From the NCBI GenBank assembly GCA_043755815.1, contig JAYUSF010000220.1, forward strand, positions 20,633-84,632: a DNA stretch of 64,000 nucleotides, written 5' to 3'. The position numbers and the translations under genes were made by a program. The DNA is from CAIWAH01 sp043755815. Lineage in GTDB: Bacteria; Verrucomicrobiota; Verrucomicrobiia; Limisphaerales; UBA9464. Under the pieces are notes generated by a model. It was not told the origin of the DNA and did no database searches. It was given only the letters and a program-made list of their open reading frames with translations. Each line of letters starts with the position of its first letter. Position 1 is the stretch's first letter. Of the stretch, positions 17,801 to 26,098 are shown piece by piece.

Positions 17801-19710
17801 AAAACTTCATGGGCCGCAGCGTGACGGTGCTCGATGGCCATCCGCTGCTGGCCGAGAACCGCACGTCGCTGCCCACGCTGGCCACACCCAACACCGTCGG
17901 CACCGAGCTGCTTTCGCCCGCGGTTCTCACCGGCAAACGCATCTTCTACAACGCGGCCGACCCGCGCATGAGCGCGGACAGCTATCGCAGTTGCGCGAGT
18001 TGCCACGTGGACGGCGGCAGTGATGGGCGGGTTTGGGATTTCACCGGCCGGGGCGAAGGCTTCCGTCGCACCACCGATCTGCGGGGCCGCTCCGGCACCG
18101 GACATGGGAATGTGCATTGGACCGGCAATTTCGATGAGATCCAGGACTTTGAGCACGACATCCGCGGCGCGTTCGGTGGGACGGGTTTCCTGAATCTGTC
18201 GCCCACGGACTTCGCCGCCAAACATCCGTCGCCCGCCTCGGCCAAGGCCGGGCTCAGCCCGGACCTCGACGCGCTCGCGGCCTACGTGACCTCGCTGAAC
18301 CAGGCCACGATCCCGCGCAGTCCGCTTCGCGCGCCCGACGGTTCGCTCACGGCCGCTGCCGTCACGGGACGCGCCACCTTCCTTTCGCTGAACTGCCAGC
18401 AATGCCACGGCGGCGCCGCGCTCACCGACAGCGTGGTGGCACCGGTCGGGGCCACGCCGCTGCATGCGGTGGGCACCGCTTCGCAGCTCAGCGGCCAGCG
18501 GCTCGGGAAGGCGCTGGTAGGTCTCGACACCCCGACGCTGCGCGGCCTGCACACCGCGAGTTCCTACCTGCACCACGGCCAGGCGGCGACGCTCGCGGAA
18601 GTCTTCCGCTACGCCGGCGGCACCGTCCTCTTCTCGGCCCAGGGACAGTTCATCGGGGCGCCGGCGGTGAACGTGGAAGGCGACAGCCCGGCCCAGGGCG
18701 GCGGCGGAATTCTGCGCGGCGCGTGGGGCGGCACCCTGGTGAATGTCGGCGGCGTTCCCGGCAACGGCGTGCGTTTCGTCAATGTGGACGGCGGGCCGGG
18801 CGGACCCGCGCGGATCGGGCTTCGTCATATCCTCCGCGGCATCAGCACCAGCGTGCTGCGGGTCAACGGTGTGGAGCAAAGCCTCCAGTTCCTGCCGCAG
18901 TCGCCGAACAACGACTGGATGACCAGCGGCTGGCGTTGGGTGACGGCTGACATCTCGCTCAATTCCGGGCCGGTGAACACCATCGAAGTCCTCCGCGGCA
19001 CGCACGAGTTCACCGACTTCCAGCTCAATGCGATCCTCGTCTCGCACGCCGGCGATCTGGCTGCGGCCCAGCCGCATGGCGTCGTCGAATCACTTCAGTT
19101 GGGGCACCGTGAGGACCTGTTCACCTTCCTGCGTTCGCTCGACGGCAGTCCGATCCCGGGCCTCGCCACTAACCAGCCGCCCGTCGCGGCGCCGGATGTA
19201 TTTCCGCGGCTGGCGGGCCGGAGCCTCAAGATTCCCCTCGCCCAACTGCTCGCGAACGACACCGACGCCGATGGACCTTCCGCGCTTACGATTATCGCCG
19301 TCAACCCAGCCTCGGCGAATGGCGTCGGGCTGACGGTCCAGGACGGCTTCGTGCTCTACGATGCCGGCGGCAACGCCGCGGCCGATACGTTCACCTACAC
19401 CGTCAGCGACGGCGAAGCCACGGCCCAGGGCACGGTCACGCTCCAGGTCGAAAATGGCCCCGGCGGGCCGACGCTGAACCTGGTCGCCACCGCGTCCGTG
19501 GGCGACGAACGGCACTTCACCGCGGCCGGCATCCCGGGCCGGAGCTACGCCCTCCAACGCGCCGCCACCGTGAACGGACCTTGGGCCAACGTGCCCGGCG
19601 CCGCTGCGGCCGCCGTGGCTTCGGCCAGCGGTGAAGTGCCTTTGCGCGACCTCGCGCCGCCCGCTGAACCGGTGGCGTTCTATCGGGTCGTAGAGGCGAT
19701 GGCTCCGTAG
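14851..19710 (+). CDS. Giant secreted beta-propeller protein with two c-type heme motifs
   Basis: About 1619 residues, exported. Domains in order: an extended signal region ending LALALMPAFAADAP; an N-terminal propeller-like part (~50-550, INYVNGWLIIGGEG...); a YVTN-type propeller (~650-1000, VWVVNPDANTVTVLNAASGAV, GVAASPDGQFLYVTLSGPG, RAVVVSKQDNV); and a cytochrome c peroxidase/MauG-like part with heme motif CASCH at 1048-1052 and CQQCH at 1182-1186. After these come a carbohydrate-binding-like insert, a cadherin-like unit (NQPPVAAPDVFPRLAG...DTFTYTVSDGEA) and a terminal YALQRAATVNGPWANV..VAFYRV domain. It probably moves electrons outside the cytoplasm. The start is uncertain: GTG 14851 follows gagagg; GTG 14956 lies after a palindrome; ATG 14539 would read through a repeat. 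Confidence 0.8.
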   Translation: MLKGLRTLLGSTQRPSGQPGRLPYAGGGWKAAAPGVSLALALMPAFAADAPVSTVGFLNAARPEAPGTLLSHPAANGSATLGRTTTINYVNGWLIIGGEGPGSAEPYDLIKRVYDLADPANPVRRYPLDFGPDYPGNRWIQNTDGWNAHGSAQSGPYLLPLVMRVATFGGPVELGGESGTPNQGEMALGYNRSSQAGPWEATMLWYGTPNQQMQIRRVGLSPGGAAEFHTLATFDHVGAFGGGDWHPMFFGDRLIYARSGGAARDGVVVYRLEYHDPNDDGVPDSVTPHFVSSLPGGFEGYWPNFFSDGTGLYVIGSATDILTSADITAAASAAGGPVVAGPTLTIPGFSNASYPVYQDQFGFIHNRKVNMTQFLAGQGMGAIALTLDEAGTGVDTTQISLPLGNLWITGGYPNPGRTQGMGVWVHQQGPDTNAPTVAFHIPQANRANYPRLAPLSFLLHEHPRHGGLRNGIDFTVRPVAADGTTLGPFVPGYLIHDFAGVITFTPSGGLAAETTYQVDFLADTSDPLNPVGFFDAAGNIIAPYSFRFATGGGVNALPAPQFTGVTASDYQPGPGENFTVNAAASGTGALEFRFNFDGTWSDWAAHPTTNHAYPVAGRQRALAQVRDDSGVVVTEPVNLLVLRPPAGPLPTQSSTLVVGDDGAAGRRVWVVNPDANTVTVLNAASGAVVAEHAVGQNPRSVARDALGRYWMTCLGSDEVRVLNPDGSLAHGLTVPYGSAPFGVAASPDGQFLYVTLSGPGRLRRYSAENPNAAPLETATFPTPRALAISGDGQRVLVTRFISPELDAEVGEFDGTTLASVRTFRLASANPTDNGDRASGVPNYLAGIAIAPDGRRAVVVSKQDNVQRGTFFGVGNLSHETTVRSVLSVLDLQANAEIRHIRRDFDNSDSPTAVAYTPLGDTLLVTLQGNNRVVGLDALNLLPATGFNANGATVTSPAVKTLEAATGLAPQGLLIDPGAQRIFVQNFMGRSVTVLDGHPLLAENRTSLPTLATPNTVGTELLSPAVLTGKRIFYNAADPRMSADSYRSCASCHVDGGSDGRVWDFTGRGEGFRRTTDLRGRSGTGHGNVHWTGNFDEIQDFEHDIRGAFGGTGFLNLSPTDFAAKHPSPASAKAGLSPDLDALAAYVTSLNQATIPRSPLRAPDGSLTAAAVTGRATFLSLNCQQCHGGAALTDSVVAPVGATPLHAVGTASQLSGQRLGKALVGLDTPTLRGLHTASSYLHHGQAATLAEVFRYAGGTVLFSAQGQFIGAPAVNVEGDSPAQGGGGILRGAWGGTLVNVGGVPGNGVRFVNVDGGPGGPARIGLRHILRGISTSVLRVNGVEQSLQFLPQSPNNDWMTSGWRWVTADISLNSGPVNTIEVLRGTHEFTDFQLNAILVSHAGDLAAAQPHGVVESLQLGHREDLFTFLRSLDGSPIPGLATNQPPVAAPDVFPRLAGRSLKIPLAQLLANDTDADGPSALTIIAVNPASANGVGLTVQDGFVLYDAGGNAAADTFTYTVSDGEATAQGTVTLQVENGPGGPTLNLVATASVGDERHFTAAGIPGRSYALQRAATVNGPWANVPGAAAAAVASASGEVPLRDLAPPAEPVAFYRVVEAMAP
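14899..14948. repeat. Double-hairpin palindromic element within the presumed signal-peptide codons
   Basis: Hairpin 1 is 14899-14907/14911-14919 (gggcagcct / aggctgccc). Hairpin 2 is 14927-14935/14940-14948 (gcggcggct / agccgccgc). Hairpin 1 belongs to the same family as the arms at 1577 and 1721. It lies between a basic segment (LKGLRTLLG) and the hydrophobic core (SLALALMPAFAA) and keeps the frame open. Confidence 0.7.
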
Positions 19711-19740
19711 TCCGTTGGGGAATTTATCGTTATTGAAATA

Positions 19741-20691
19741 ATGAAGCCTTCTTTGTTCACGTCCCGTTGTCTCCGACCTGTGGTGACCAAGGCTGCCGAA
19801 CCAACACCGCCGCCCGGAGGGCTCCTGGAACTTAGCCGGGGGCAACGACCCCGGATCGGATTCCGCGTCCCGTCGCAACCCGGCAGGGGTGTCGGATGCT
19901 CGGACGTTCCACCACCCCTCCAGGGTGGAATGAACCAACCCGACCCGAGTCCGGGGGCGTTGCCCCCGGCTAAGTTCCGGAGGCCCTCCGGGCCGATGGC
20001 GAGTTTGGCAGTTGCGCTTGGCGTGGGACTCCTTAGGGCCGCCGCCGCGGTTGTGGAGTTCGACTCCGGGCCGGTGAACCAGTGGATCCCGGACGACTCG
20101 GCGACCGGGATTGCCTCCACGATCAACGTGGATGATGCCGGCGTCGTCACGGGGGTCAGCGTTCGCTTCGAACTCAGCGTGCCCGCGAACCAGACCGGCT
20201 GGCTGGGCGATCTCTACGCCTACCTGCGGCACGACGACGGTTTTGCCGTGCTGCTCAATCGCCCCGGGCGGACGTCCGTGAATCCCTTCGGTTACGGCGA
20301 TGTTCAGACCATGAATCTGACCTTCGCCGACAGCGCGTTCAACGGCGACATCCACGGTTATCGCGCCACGGCGCCGTTGAATGCGTCCGGTTCGCTCGTG
20401 GGTCCGTTGCTGGGCGCGTGGGCGCCCGACGGCCGCGCGGCTGACCCCGCCATGGCCCTGGACACCATGCCGCGCACCGCGCTCCTCGGCGGCTTCGCCG
20501 GCCACAGCCTGAATGGCAACTGGACGCTGTTCGTCGCCGATCTTTCGAGCGGCGGCCAACACCGCCTCGACCGTTGGGCCTTGGAGTTTGAAGTTCAGCC
20601 GACGCCTGTGCCGGAACCCACCCCCTCGGCGGCGGCGGTGACGGTCGGCTTGCTGCTGTTCGCAGGCTGGCGCAGCCGGAGGCCGCGATGA
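19741..20691 (+). CDS. PEP-CTERM protein with proprotein-convertase P-like domain
   Basis: A 316-residue exported protein. The C-terminus is VPEPTPSAAAVTVGLLLFAGWRSRRPR: the VPEP motif, a membrane helix and an Arg tail, the sorting signal cut by exosortase (no exosortase gene here). The body (VVEFDSGPVNQWIPDDS...GVSVRFELSVPANQTGWLGDLYAYLRHDDGFAVLLNRPG...GGFAGHSLNGNWTLFVADLSSGGQHRLDRWALEF) is a P-domain-like jelly roll with the typical NG.WTL.v.D. The N-terminus is odd. MKPSLFTSRCLRP is separated from the hydrophobic core (MASLAVALGVGLLRAAAA) by 60 codons that are exactly a palindromic repeat (19813-19992). Either the element inserted in frame, or translation really starts at ATG 19996. Confidence 0.75.
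   Translation: MKPSLFTSRCLRPVVTKAAEPTPPPGGLLELSRGQRPRIGFRVPSQPGRGVGCSDVPPPLQGGMNQPDPSPGALPPAKFRRPSGPMASLAVALGVGLLRAAAAVVEFDSGPVNQWIPDDSATGIASTINVDDAGVVTGVSVRFELSVPANQTGWLGDLYAYLRHDDGFAVLLNRPGRTSVNPFGYGDVQTMNLTFADSAFNGDIHGYRATAPLNASGSLVGPLLGAWAPDGRAADPAMALDTMPRTALLGGFAGHSLNGNWTLFVADLSSGGQHRLDRWALEFEVQPTPVPEPTPSAAAVTVGLLLFAGWRSRRPR
19813..19992. mobile_element. 180-bp palindromic element with 43-bp imperfect terminal inverted repeats
   Basis: The left arm 19813-19855 (cccggagggctcctggaact..) pairs with the right arm 19950-19992 at 39 of 43 positions. An inner hairpin (tccaccacccctccagggtgga region, ~19910-19930) adds a second stem. Its length is exactly 60 codons with no stop in the frame of the surrounding gene, as in Rickettsia palindromic elements, where this behaviour is established. 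Confidence 0.85.
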
Positions 20692-20780
20692 GGATCAGCG
20701 GACCAAGTGCTGTCCGGCCACGTCCCCTCGATCCTGGAATCTGGACTTCCCGGCGTTCACCCGCGGTTCACTGTTTTCCC

Positions 20781-21944
20781 ATGAAACTTCTGTTCACACT
20801 TCTGACCTCGGTTGGTTTCGCGCTGCAGGCCGCCGATGACCTCACGCCGTTGTCGGATGAGTTTCGTTCGCCTGCGACGCGCACCAACTGGCAGCGCATC
20901 TATCAGACCGAAGGCTGGGGCAACGACGCGCTGGCCACGTTCGATGTCGGCCAGCAGCGGCCCGGCCGCCTGCTCCTGGTGCCGCACACCAGCAGTTGGT
21001 ATGCGGAATGGCGCGGCGAACTCACCTACAAGACCGTGACCGGCGACTTCGTGATCACGACCGACGTCGAGGTGTCGCGGCGAGGCGGCGGCGGAGCGCC
21101 CAACAGCCTGTATTCGCTGGCCGGCATCATGGTGCGCTCACCGCGGACGATGACTTTACCCGCGCAGTGGACGCCCGGCGGGCAGAACTACGTCTTCCTC
21201 TCCCTCGGGGCGGCCAACACGCCCGGCACCTACCAGCACGAGGTGAAGACCACGGTGAACAGCGTCTCGACGTTGGAGATCACGCCCGGCGCTTCGCGGG
21301 CCCAGATCCAGGTCGCGCGCATCGGCCGGCACCTGATCCTGCTGCGGCGGCCTGCCGGCGGAAGCTGGGTCGTGCATCGCCGGTATTCCCGGCCGGATTT
21401 CCCGGCGACGTTGCAAGCGGGCCTCACCGTTTACACCGACTGGCCTAACTGCGAGCGAGTCGGTGCCGCTGCCCAAAACGTCACCGTGCTGACCAACGGA
21501 GCCTCACTGCCCGGCGGGGAAACCTTTGCCGGCGCCAATCCAGATCTTGAGGCGGTGTTCGACTACGTGCGCTACGCCCGTCCGCAGGTGCCGGCCAATC
21601 TCGTGGGTGCGGACCTGTCGAAGCCCGCCGCGGTGAGCGACGCGCAGTTGCACGCCTTCCTTGGAGACGCCGCCCATCAGCCGGCCGTTGCTCTGCGGTT
21701 GCACTCCGTGGAGGTGGGCCCGGGAGCGACCCGCCTGCGAATCGGCTACGCCAACGGCGAACCGATTGAGGCGCATCGTCTCGACCGGTTGCGGATTTGG
21801 GCCACCGCGGCCATCGGGGTTCCACGGGCGACGTGGCGCGTCCTGCCGGTTCCGGGGCAGTCCGCCGGCGAAGATGCGTTGGTTGAGGATCCGGGCGCGG
21901 CTGGAGATGCGGGCCAGTTCTACTCCGCGGCGGAACTCCCTTAA
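20781..21944 (+). CDS. Secreted lamin-G/DUF1349-like protein
   Basis: 387 residues from ATG 20781, with signal peptide MKLLFTLLTSVGFALQA. The mature protein begins DDLTPLSDEFRSPATRTNWQRIYQTEGW, then HTSSWYAEWRGELTYKTVTGDFVITTDVEVSRR, SLYSLAGIMVRSPR and a long jelly-roll region to GLTVYTDW. This is the concanavalin-like fold of DUF1349/LamG proteins that bind sugars or hold substrates outside the cell. The C-terminus ends ..EDPGAAGDAGQFYSAAELP, faintly like the FYR-type tails of its neighbours. A start 31 codons earlier (20688) overlaps the PEP-CTERM stop but lacks a signal sequence. The stop overlaps the stop of the convergent exporter gene. Confidence 0.75.
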   Translation: MKLLFTLLTSVGFALQAADDLTPLSDEFRSPATRTNWQRIYQTEGWGNDALATFDVGQQRPGRLLLVPHTSSWYAEWRGELTYKTVTGDFVITTDVEVSRRGGGGAPNSLYSLAGIMVRSPRTMTLPAQWTPGGQNYVFLSLGAANTPGTYQHEVKTTVNSVSTLEITPGASRAQIQVARIGRHLILLRRPAGGSWVVHRRYSRPDFPATLQAGLTVYTDWPNCERVGAAAQNVTVLTNGASLPGGETFAGANPDLEAVFDYVRYARPQVPANLVGADLSKPAAVSDAQLHAFLGDAAHQPAVALRLHSVEVGPGATRLRIGYANGEPIEAHRLDRLRIWATAAIGVPRATWRVLPVPGQSAGEDALVEDPGAAGDAGQFYSAAELP

Positions 21945-22708
21945 CCGGACGTCAGCAGCTTCGCGGCGGCGAAGAGGGCGAAGACCAACACCAGCGAGTC
22001 GAACCATTTCTGCGGCAGGCGGGCCATGACGTTCTTGCCGAGGAACAGGCCGCCGACAATCGCGGGCACCAACAGCAGGTTGAAAGTGAGGCTGGGCGTC
22101 TGGATGAGGCCGAGCTGGACGCTGAACGGCACCTTGATCGCGTTGATCAGCAGGAAGAACCACGCCGCCGTCCCGACAAAGGCGTCCTTCGGCAGCGCCA
22201 CTGCCAGCAGGTAAACCCCCATGACCGGTCCGGCCGCGTTGGCCAGCATCGTGGTCACACCCGCGATCAGGCCCATCGTCCAGGCGAACCCGGCCGTGTG
22301 GGGCACCCGCGCGAAGAGGTCGGGCTTCCAGTTGCGGCCCAGTTGCACGAGTGCCAGCGCGAGCACGATGCCGCCGATCACCGGATTGAAGCGGGAGGCG
22401 GGAATGCCCTGCCGCTGCGTCCAGCCCATCATCGCCCAGCCGATCGCCACGCCGATCAGGGCCGGCGGCAGCGTGCGGAACACATGCGGCCACTGCGCGT
22501 GCCGGCGGAACAGCAGCACCGCGCCGATGTCGCCGGCGACCAGCATGGGCAACACCACGCCGGTCGAGGCGAGGCCGGGGAACAGGTGCGCGAAGATGAC
22601 CACGTGCAGCAGGCTGATGCCGGGCAATCCGCTCTTGGAAACGCCGATGCCCGTCGCCGCGAGGACGGCGAGCAACCACTGGACGACACTGAATTCCGGC
22701 AACACCAA
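21941..22708 (-). CDS. TauE/SafE (TSUP) family membrane anion exporter
   Basis: 255 residues with about eight hydrophobic segments: WLLAVLAATGIGVSKSGLPG at the start; VVLPMLVAGDIGAVLLF; ALIGVAIGWAMMGW; IGGIVLALALVQLG; MGLIAGVTTMLANAAGPVMGVYLLA, the repeat hallmark; FFLLINAIKVPFSV; LLLVPAIVGGLFLG; and LVLVFALFAAAKLL. Family members move sulfite, sulfoacetate or related anions across the inner membrane. It starts at a TTG (22708; GTG 22705 is an alternative), 50 bp behind a sulfatase gene on the same strand. A role in handling sulfur oxyanions set free by the sulfatases is likely but inferred. Confidence 0.9.
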   Translation of the reverse strand: MVLPEFSVVQWLLAVLAATGIGVSKSGLPGISLLHVVIFAHLFPGLASTGVVLPMLVAGDIGAVLLFRRHAQWPHVFRTLPPALIGVAIGWAMMGWTQRQGIPASRFNPVIGGIVLALALVQLGRNWKPDLFARVPHTAGFAWTMGLIAGVTTMLANAAGPVMGVYLLAVALPKDAFVGTAAWFFLLINAIKVPFSVQLGLIQTPSLTFNLLLVPAIVGGLFLGKNVMARLPQKWFDSLVLVFALFAAAKLLTSG

Positions 22709-22758
22709 GCGTCGAGCGTTTCAGCCGCCGGCGCGCGCCGCAAGGATCGCCGCCGGTT

Positions 22759-24306
22759 TCAGAAGCTGGGCCGTGGCCGCGCGAACTTCCACGCCGGGTT
22801 CATGCGGTCCACCTGGGCCTGCGTGCGGTCGTCGCCGAACTGGGTCCAGTAGCGTTGGGCGAAGGGGTTCAAATACGGCCCGAGCGCGTCTTCGTTGTCC
22901 ACCGTGGCCGGCAGCACGTCGGCCCACCACGCGTCATACGCCCGCCGCAGGCGGGCCACCACTTGTGGATGAACCGTGCTGACGTCGCGCCGTTCGCCCG
23001 GATCGGCGTGGAGGTCGTAGAGTTCGACGCCGTTCACCAGCTTGAAGCGCGTCTCCCGGATGGCGCAGGTCCGATACCTTGCCTCGGCCGCTTCGCCGGC
23101 CTCCCAGCGACCGTTGTGAGTCACCAACAGCCGGTCGGGCCAAGCCGCGGCCGGATTCGCCAGCAGCGGCAGCAGGCTGCGGCCTTCGACCTGTTTCGCG
23201 TAGGGGCTCAGGTCGACGCCGGCAAGTCCGGCGAAGGTGGCAAAAACGTCGACGTGCGCCGTCAAGGCCGCGCACTCGGTGCCCGCAGGGATGCGGCCCG
23301 GCAGCCGCCAGAACGAAGGCACGCGCGTGCCCCCTTCGTAGGGTGTGCCCTTCATCCCGCGCATGCCGGCGTTGTAGAGACCACCCTCCGAATGGCCGTT
23401 GTCGGTCAGGAAGATCACGAGCGTGTTCGTTGTCAGGCCCCAGGTGTCGAGTTGCGCCAGCAGCCGGCCGAGCGCCGCGTCGAAGTGCGCGATCATCGCA
23501 TAGTAGTTGACGGCGTTCGTGGAGAGACCGCGGCCGCGATAGGGCCCCGCCCATTCCTCGCCGGGGATGACGTAGGGTCCATGGGGTGCGTTGGGCGTGA
23601 CGTAGGCGAAGAACGGTTTTCCGGTCTGCCGCCGTTCGCCGATCCAGCGCGCGGCCTGGTCCACGAAGACGTCGGTGCAGTAACCGTGCGTGCGCTCGAA
23701 CCGGCCATTATGCCAGACCGCGGGATCGTGATAGCGGTTCCCCGGCGCATCGCCGCAACTGCCCGGATACGACTGCCCGATCCCGCCGCCGCCGTGGATG
23801 AACACCTCGTCGAAGCCGCGCCGCTCCGGGAGGTAGGCGTCTTCGTCGCCGAGATGCCATTTGCCGAAAATGCCCGTCGCGTAGCCGGCGCCGCGCAGCA
23901 CCTGCGCGATGGTCACGGCACCGAGGTTCAGGCGTTCGCGCTCGAAGATGGTGTGGGTGATGCCGTTCCGGAATTCGTGCCGGCCGGTGAGCAGCGCCGC
24001 GCGGGTCGGGGCACAGGTCGGGCTGACGTGGAAACCGGTGAAACGAAGGCTTTGCGCGTGCAGGCGATCCAGATTCGGCGTCTTGAGGAGCGGGTTTCCG
24101 TGGCAGCCCAGTTCGCCGTAACCCTGATCGTCGGTCATCACGAGCAGGATATTGGGTCGGGTGCCGGTTAACCCGGTGGAATGGGCGATTGCCGGCAAAC
24201 CAAGGAGCAGGCAGAGGCCCGCGACTATGCCGGTTGCCAGCCGTCCGAGGCGAAGCGCCAACGGGGCCGCCGGTTGTGGTTGCTCCATGGCAGGCGGCTC
24301 GTTCAT
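22759..24306 (-). CDS. Arylsulfatase-type sulfatase (S1 family), exported
   Basis: 515 residues. Hydrolyses sulfate esters, probably on a glycan. The N-terminus (LATGIVAGLCLLLGLPAIAHS) is a signal/anchor. RPNILLVMTDDQGYGELGCHG carries the first metal Asp pair (59-60). SPTCAPTRAALLTGR holds the C-x-P-x-R motif, with C98 to be oxidised to formylglycine by a maturase not present here. GKWHLGD and IFLTDNGHSEGG complete the active site. The ATG at 24306 overlaps the stop of the upstream gene (ATGA), so it is coupled to it. It forms a run with the genes at 26099, 24303 and 21941. A second ATG six codons in (MEQPQ) is possible. Confidence 0.95.
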   Translation of the reverse strand: MNEPPAMEQPQPAAPLALRLGRLATGIVAGLCLLLGLPAIAHSTGLTGTRPNILLVMTDDQGYGELGCHGNPLLKTPNLDRLHAQSLRFTGFHVSPTCAPTRAALLTGRHEFRNGITHTIFERERLNLGAVTIAQVLRGAGYATGIFGKWHLGDEDAYLPERRGFDEVFIHGGGGIGQSYPGSCGDAPGNRYHDPAVWHNGRFERTHGYCTDVFVDQAARWIGERRQTGKPFFAYVTPNAPHGPYVIPGEEWAGPYRGRGLSTNAVNYYAMIAHFDAALGRLLAQLDTWGLTTNTLVIFLTDNGHSEGGLYNAGMRGMKGTPYEGGTRVPSFWRLPGRIPAGTECAALTAHVDVFATFAGLAGVDLSPYAKQVEGRSLLPLLANPAAAWPDRLLVTHNGRWEAGEAAEARYRTCAIRETRFKLVNGVELYDLHADPGERRDVSTVHPQVVARLRRAYDAWWADVLPATVDNEDALGPYLNPFAQRYWTQFGDDRTQAQVDRMNPAWKFARPRPSF

Positions 24307-26024
24307 TCGGGCTGGGAGGTCACGCGGAAAAATTCGGCGGCGCCGTCGAAGGCCGCCTCGCGGTTCAGCGTAGTTCCGGTTCCGGATACCGGTTCGCCCA
24401 CGGATGTCCACGCGTCGAGGCTGTTGCCACGCTCGAACTGGTAGCGAAAGCCCGCCGGCGCCGGGAGGGACACCTGCACGCCGCCGGCTTTGGGAGCCAC
24501 CGTCACCCGGGCTCCATCCCCCGGGAAGACCAGATCGGCGACCCAACCGGCATCCGTGGGAACCAGGCCCGCCAAGGCCGACCGGTTGGGATAGCGGGCG
24601 CTGCCGTAAACGGTGCGGCCGTCATGGCTGACGCGTTCGACGACGAGGTTCTGATAGCTCGCCAACGCCACGTTGGCCCCGTTCGGCAGCAATTCCGCGA
24701 CCCGGTAGGGTTTGCCATCCCGGGTCCAGATTTGGAGCCGCCCCTTTGGCGTCGTGGCCCAACCGACCATCACGCTGCCGTCAAAGGAGGTGTCCTTCAG
24801 CCCGCCGGTGACTCCGGGTTTACCGGCGTAAAGCACGACGAGGCCGCTCTCCGCGGACCAGTAGGCCGGCCGTTCCATGGAACGCCCCACGACGGTCCGG
24901 CCATCGCCGGAAAGCCGGGCGGCGACGAAGCGCTTCGGAAGCGGGATCGCCGAAGCATCACCTTCCCGCCAAACTGTCGAACCCAGCAGCGCCACGCGTC
25001 CATCGTGGGAAAGCTGATAGCCGCCTTCCGAAAACGCCTGGGCGCTGCCGTGAACGACCACCGTTTCGAGGGTTTCCAGGTTCAGTCTCTGCAGTTCATT
25101 GCCTTCGCCGGAGATCAACGCATGGCGCCCGTTGGCGCTCAGTCCGGAAACCTGGGGAGGCGGCAGGTCGGTAACCATTCTCTGGCGGATCAGCTTGGGC
25201 TGCCAAGCAGTCCCGTTCCAGCGGTTGGCGGCGATCACCGAGCCGTCGGCGGAGATGCCGGCAAACGACCAGAAAACGTTGGTCATGGGGGGCGGAACGG
25301 CTGATTCCAAAACGATGTCGGCGCTCAGCCGGCTCCTTCGGACCAGCAGCGGACCGTAGAGCGGTTCGGGGTTGGTTCCAGGCGTAAGTTCGATGATCAC
25401 GGCACTTCCGCCGGCTGCGAATTCCCTGAACGCCGTGCTCGGGGGTTGGTAATGAAACCCGGGTCCGGCCTGATAGTAGCTGTTCGCGAAAAGGGGTTTG
25501 AAAACACCCGGAGTCGGCGCCGTGACTTCCTGGAGGGGCGACAGTCTGGCACTTTTCAGTCCTCTCAGCGCCGTGAGTCCAGGTCCAAACTCACTTGGAT
25601 TTGAAAGGGGCGGCGAATCGAACGCGGCAGATTGGCCCCGCACGCCGGCCGATTCCCATGTCGGTCGGCCCCCGCCTTCGTTATCCCAAACCCGCATCTG
25701 GATTCGCGCCTTGCTCTTCCACGGGACTCCGGGCACCGCCACTGGATCCGGGTGGTTAAAAACCCCCTCGGAGTTTCCCATGCTGACCACGGGGCCGACC
25801 GGAGCGAGGTTCTCGTCGGACGTGCCGAGCGGTCCGGCGTAGAACTGGACCGAATACTCGCTTCCCGTGAGCTGCGTGACCCCGTCGCGGTCGAAGAGCG
25901 GCGCCTCAAACGGAATGCCAAAGGTTCCGTCGCTGCTGTTCGCGCAACGAAAGGTTCCCTGGGCCAGCGTGGAGACCGCCGCCAACGCGGCGGCGAGCAA
26001 GGCTGTCGGGCAGGTCAGATTCAT
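24303..26024 (-). CDS. Secreted propeller-like protein of the sulfatase cluster
   Basis: 573 residues. The signal peptide MNLTCPTALLAAALAAVSTLA is clear. Residues ~25-170 (FEAPLFDRDGVTQLTGSEYSVQFYAGPLG...) form a domain often seen in verrucomicrobial secreted proteins. Residues ~240-490 contain repeated S-x-D-G-x-x-V/A blocks (AGISADGSVIAANRW, SGLSANGRHALISGEG, YQLSHDGRVALLGS, ARLSGDGRTVVGRS, VERVSHDGRTVYGS), the blades of a beta propeller of the HAF/YVTN sort. The C-terminus FRYQFERGNSLDAWTSVG...EFFRV is the shared FYR-type tail. The enzymatic role is unknown; it could bind the cluster's substrate. It follows the sulfatase-SGNH gene by 74 bp and is coupled to the next sulfatase by ATGA. Confidence 0.75.
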   Translation of the reverse strand: MNLTCPTALLAAALAAVSTLAQGTFRCANSSDGTFGIPFEAPLFDRDGVTQLTGSEYSVQFYAGPLGTSDENLAPVGPVVSMGNSEGVFNHPDPVAVPGVPWKSKARIQMRVWDNEGGGRPTWESAGVRGQSAAFDSPPLSNPSEFGPGLTALRGLKSARLSPLQEVTAPTPGVFKPLFANSYYQAGPGFHYQPPSTAFREFAAGGSAVIIELTPGTNPEPLYGPLLVRRSRLSADIVLESAVPPPMTNVFWSFAGISADGSVIAANRWNGTAWQPKLIRQRMVTDLPPPQVSGLSANGRHALISGEGNELQRLNLETLETVVVHGSAQAFSEGGYQLSHDGRVALLGSTVWREGDASAIPLPKRFVAARLSGDGRTVVGRSMERPAYWSAESGLVVLYAGKPGVTGGLKDTSFDGSVMVGWATTPKGRLQIWTRDGKPYRVAELLPNGANVALASYQNLVVERVSHDGRTVYGSARYPNRSALAGLVPTDAGWVADLVFPGDGARVTVAPKAGGVQVSLPAPAGFRYQFERGNSLDAWTSVGEPVSGTGTTLNREAAFDGAAEFFRVTSQPE

Positions 26025-26058
26025 GTGGCGGTTGACGTTTTGTCGCCGGGACCGCCGT

Positions 26059-26077
26059 CATTGGCAATACGCCAATG
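26059..26077. promoter_or_regulatory. 19-bp inverted repeat between the fusion sulfatase and the propeller gene
   Basis: cattggc-aatac-gccaatg, a perfect 7-bp stem with a 5-base spacer, in the 74-bp gap between 26099 and 26024. It could be an operator or an attenuating hairpin that sets expression of the downstream genes. There is no U-tract, so a strong terminator is unlikely. Confidence 0.4.
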
Positions 26078-26098
26078 GGCGCAGGCTCGATCGAGTCG

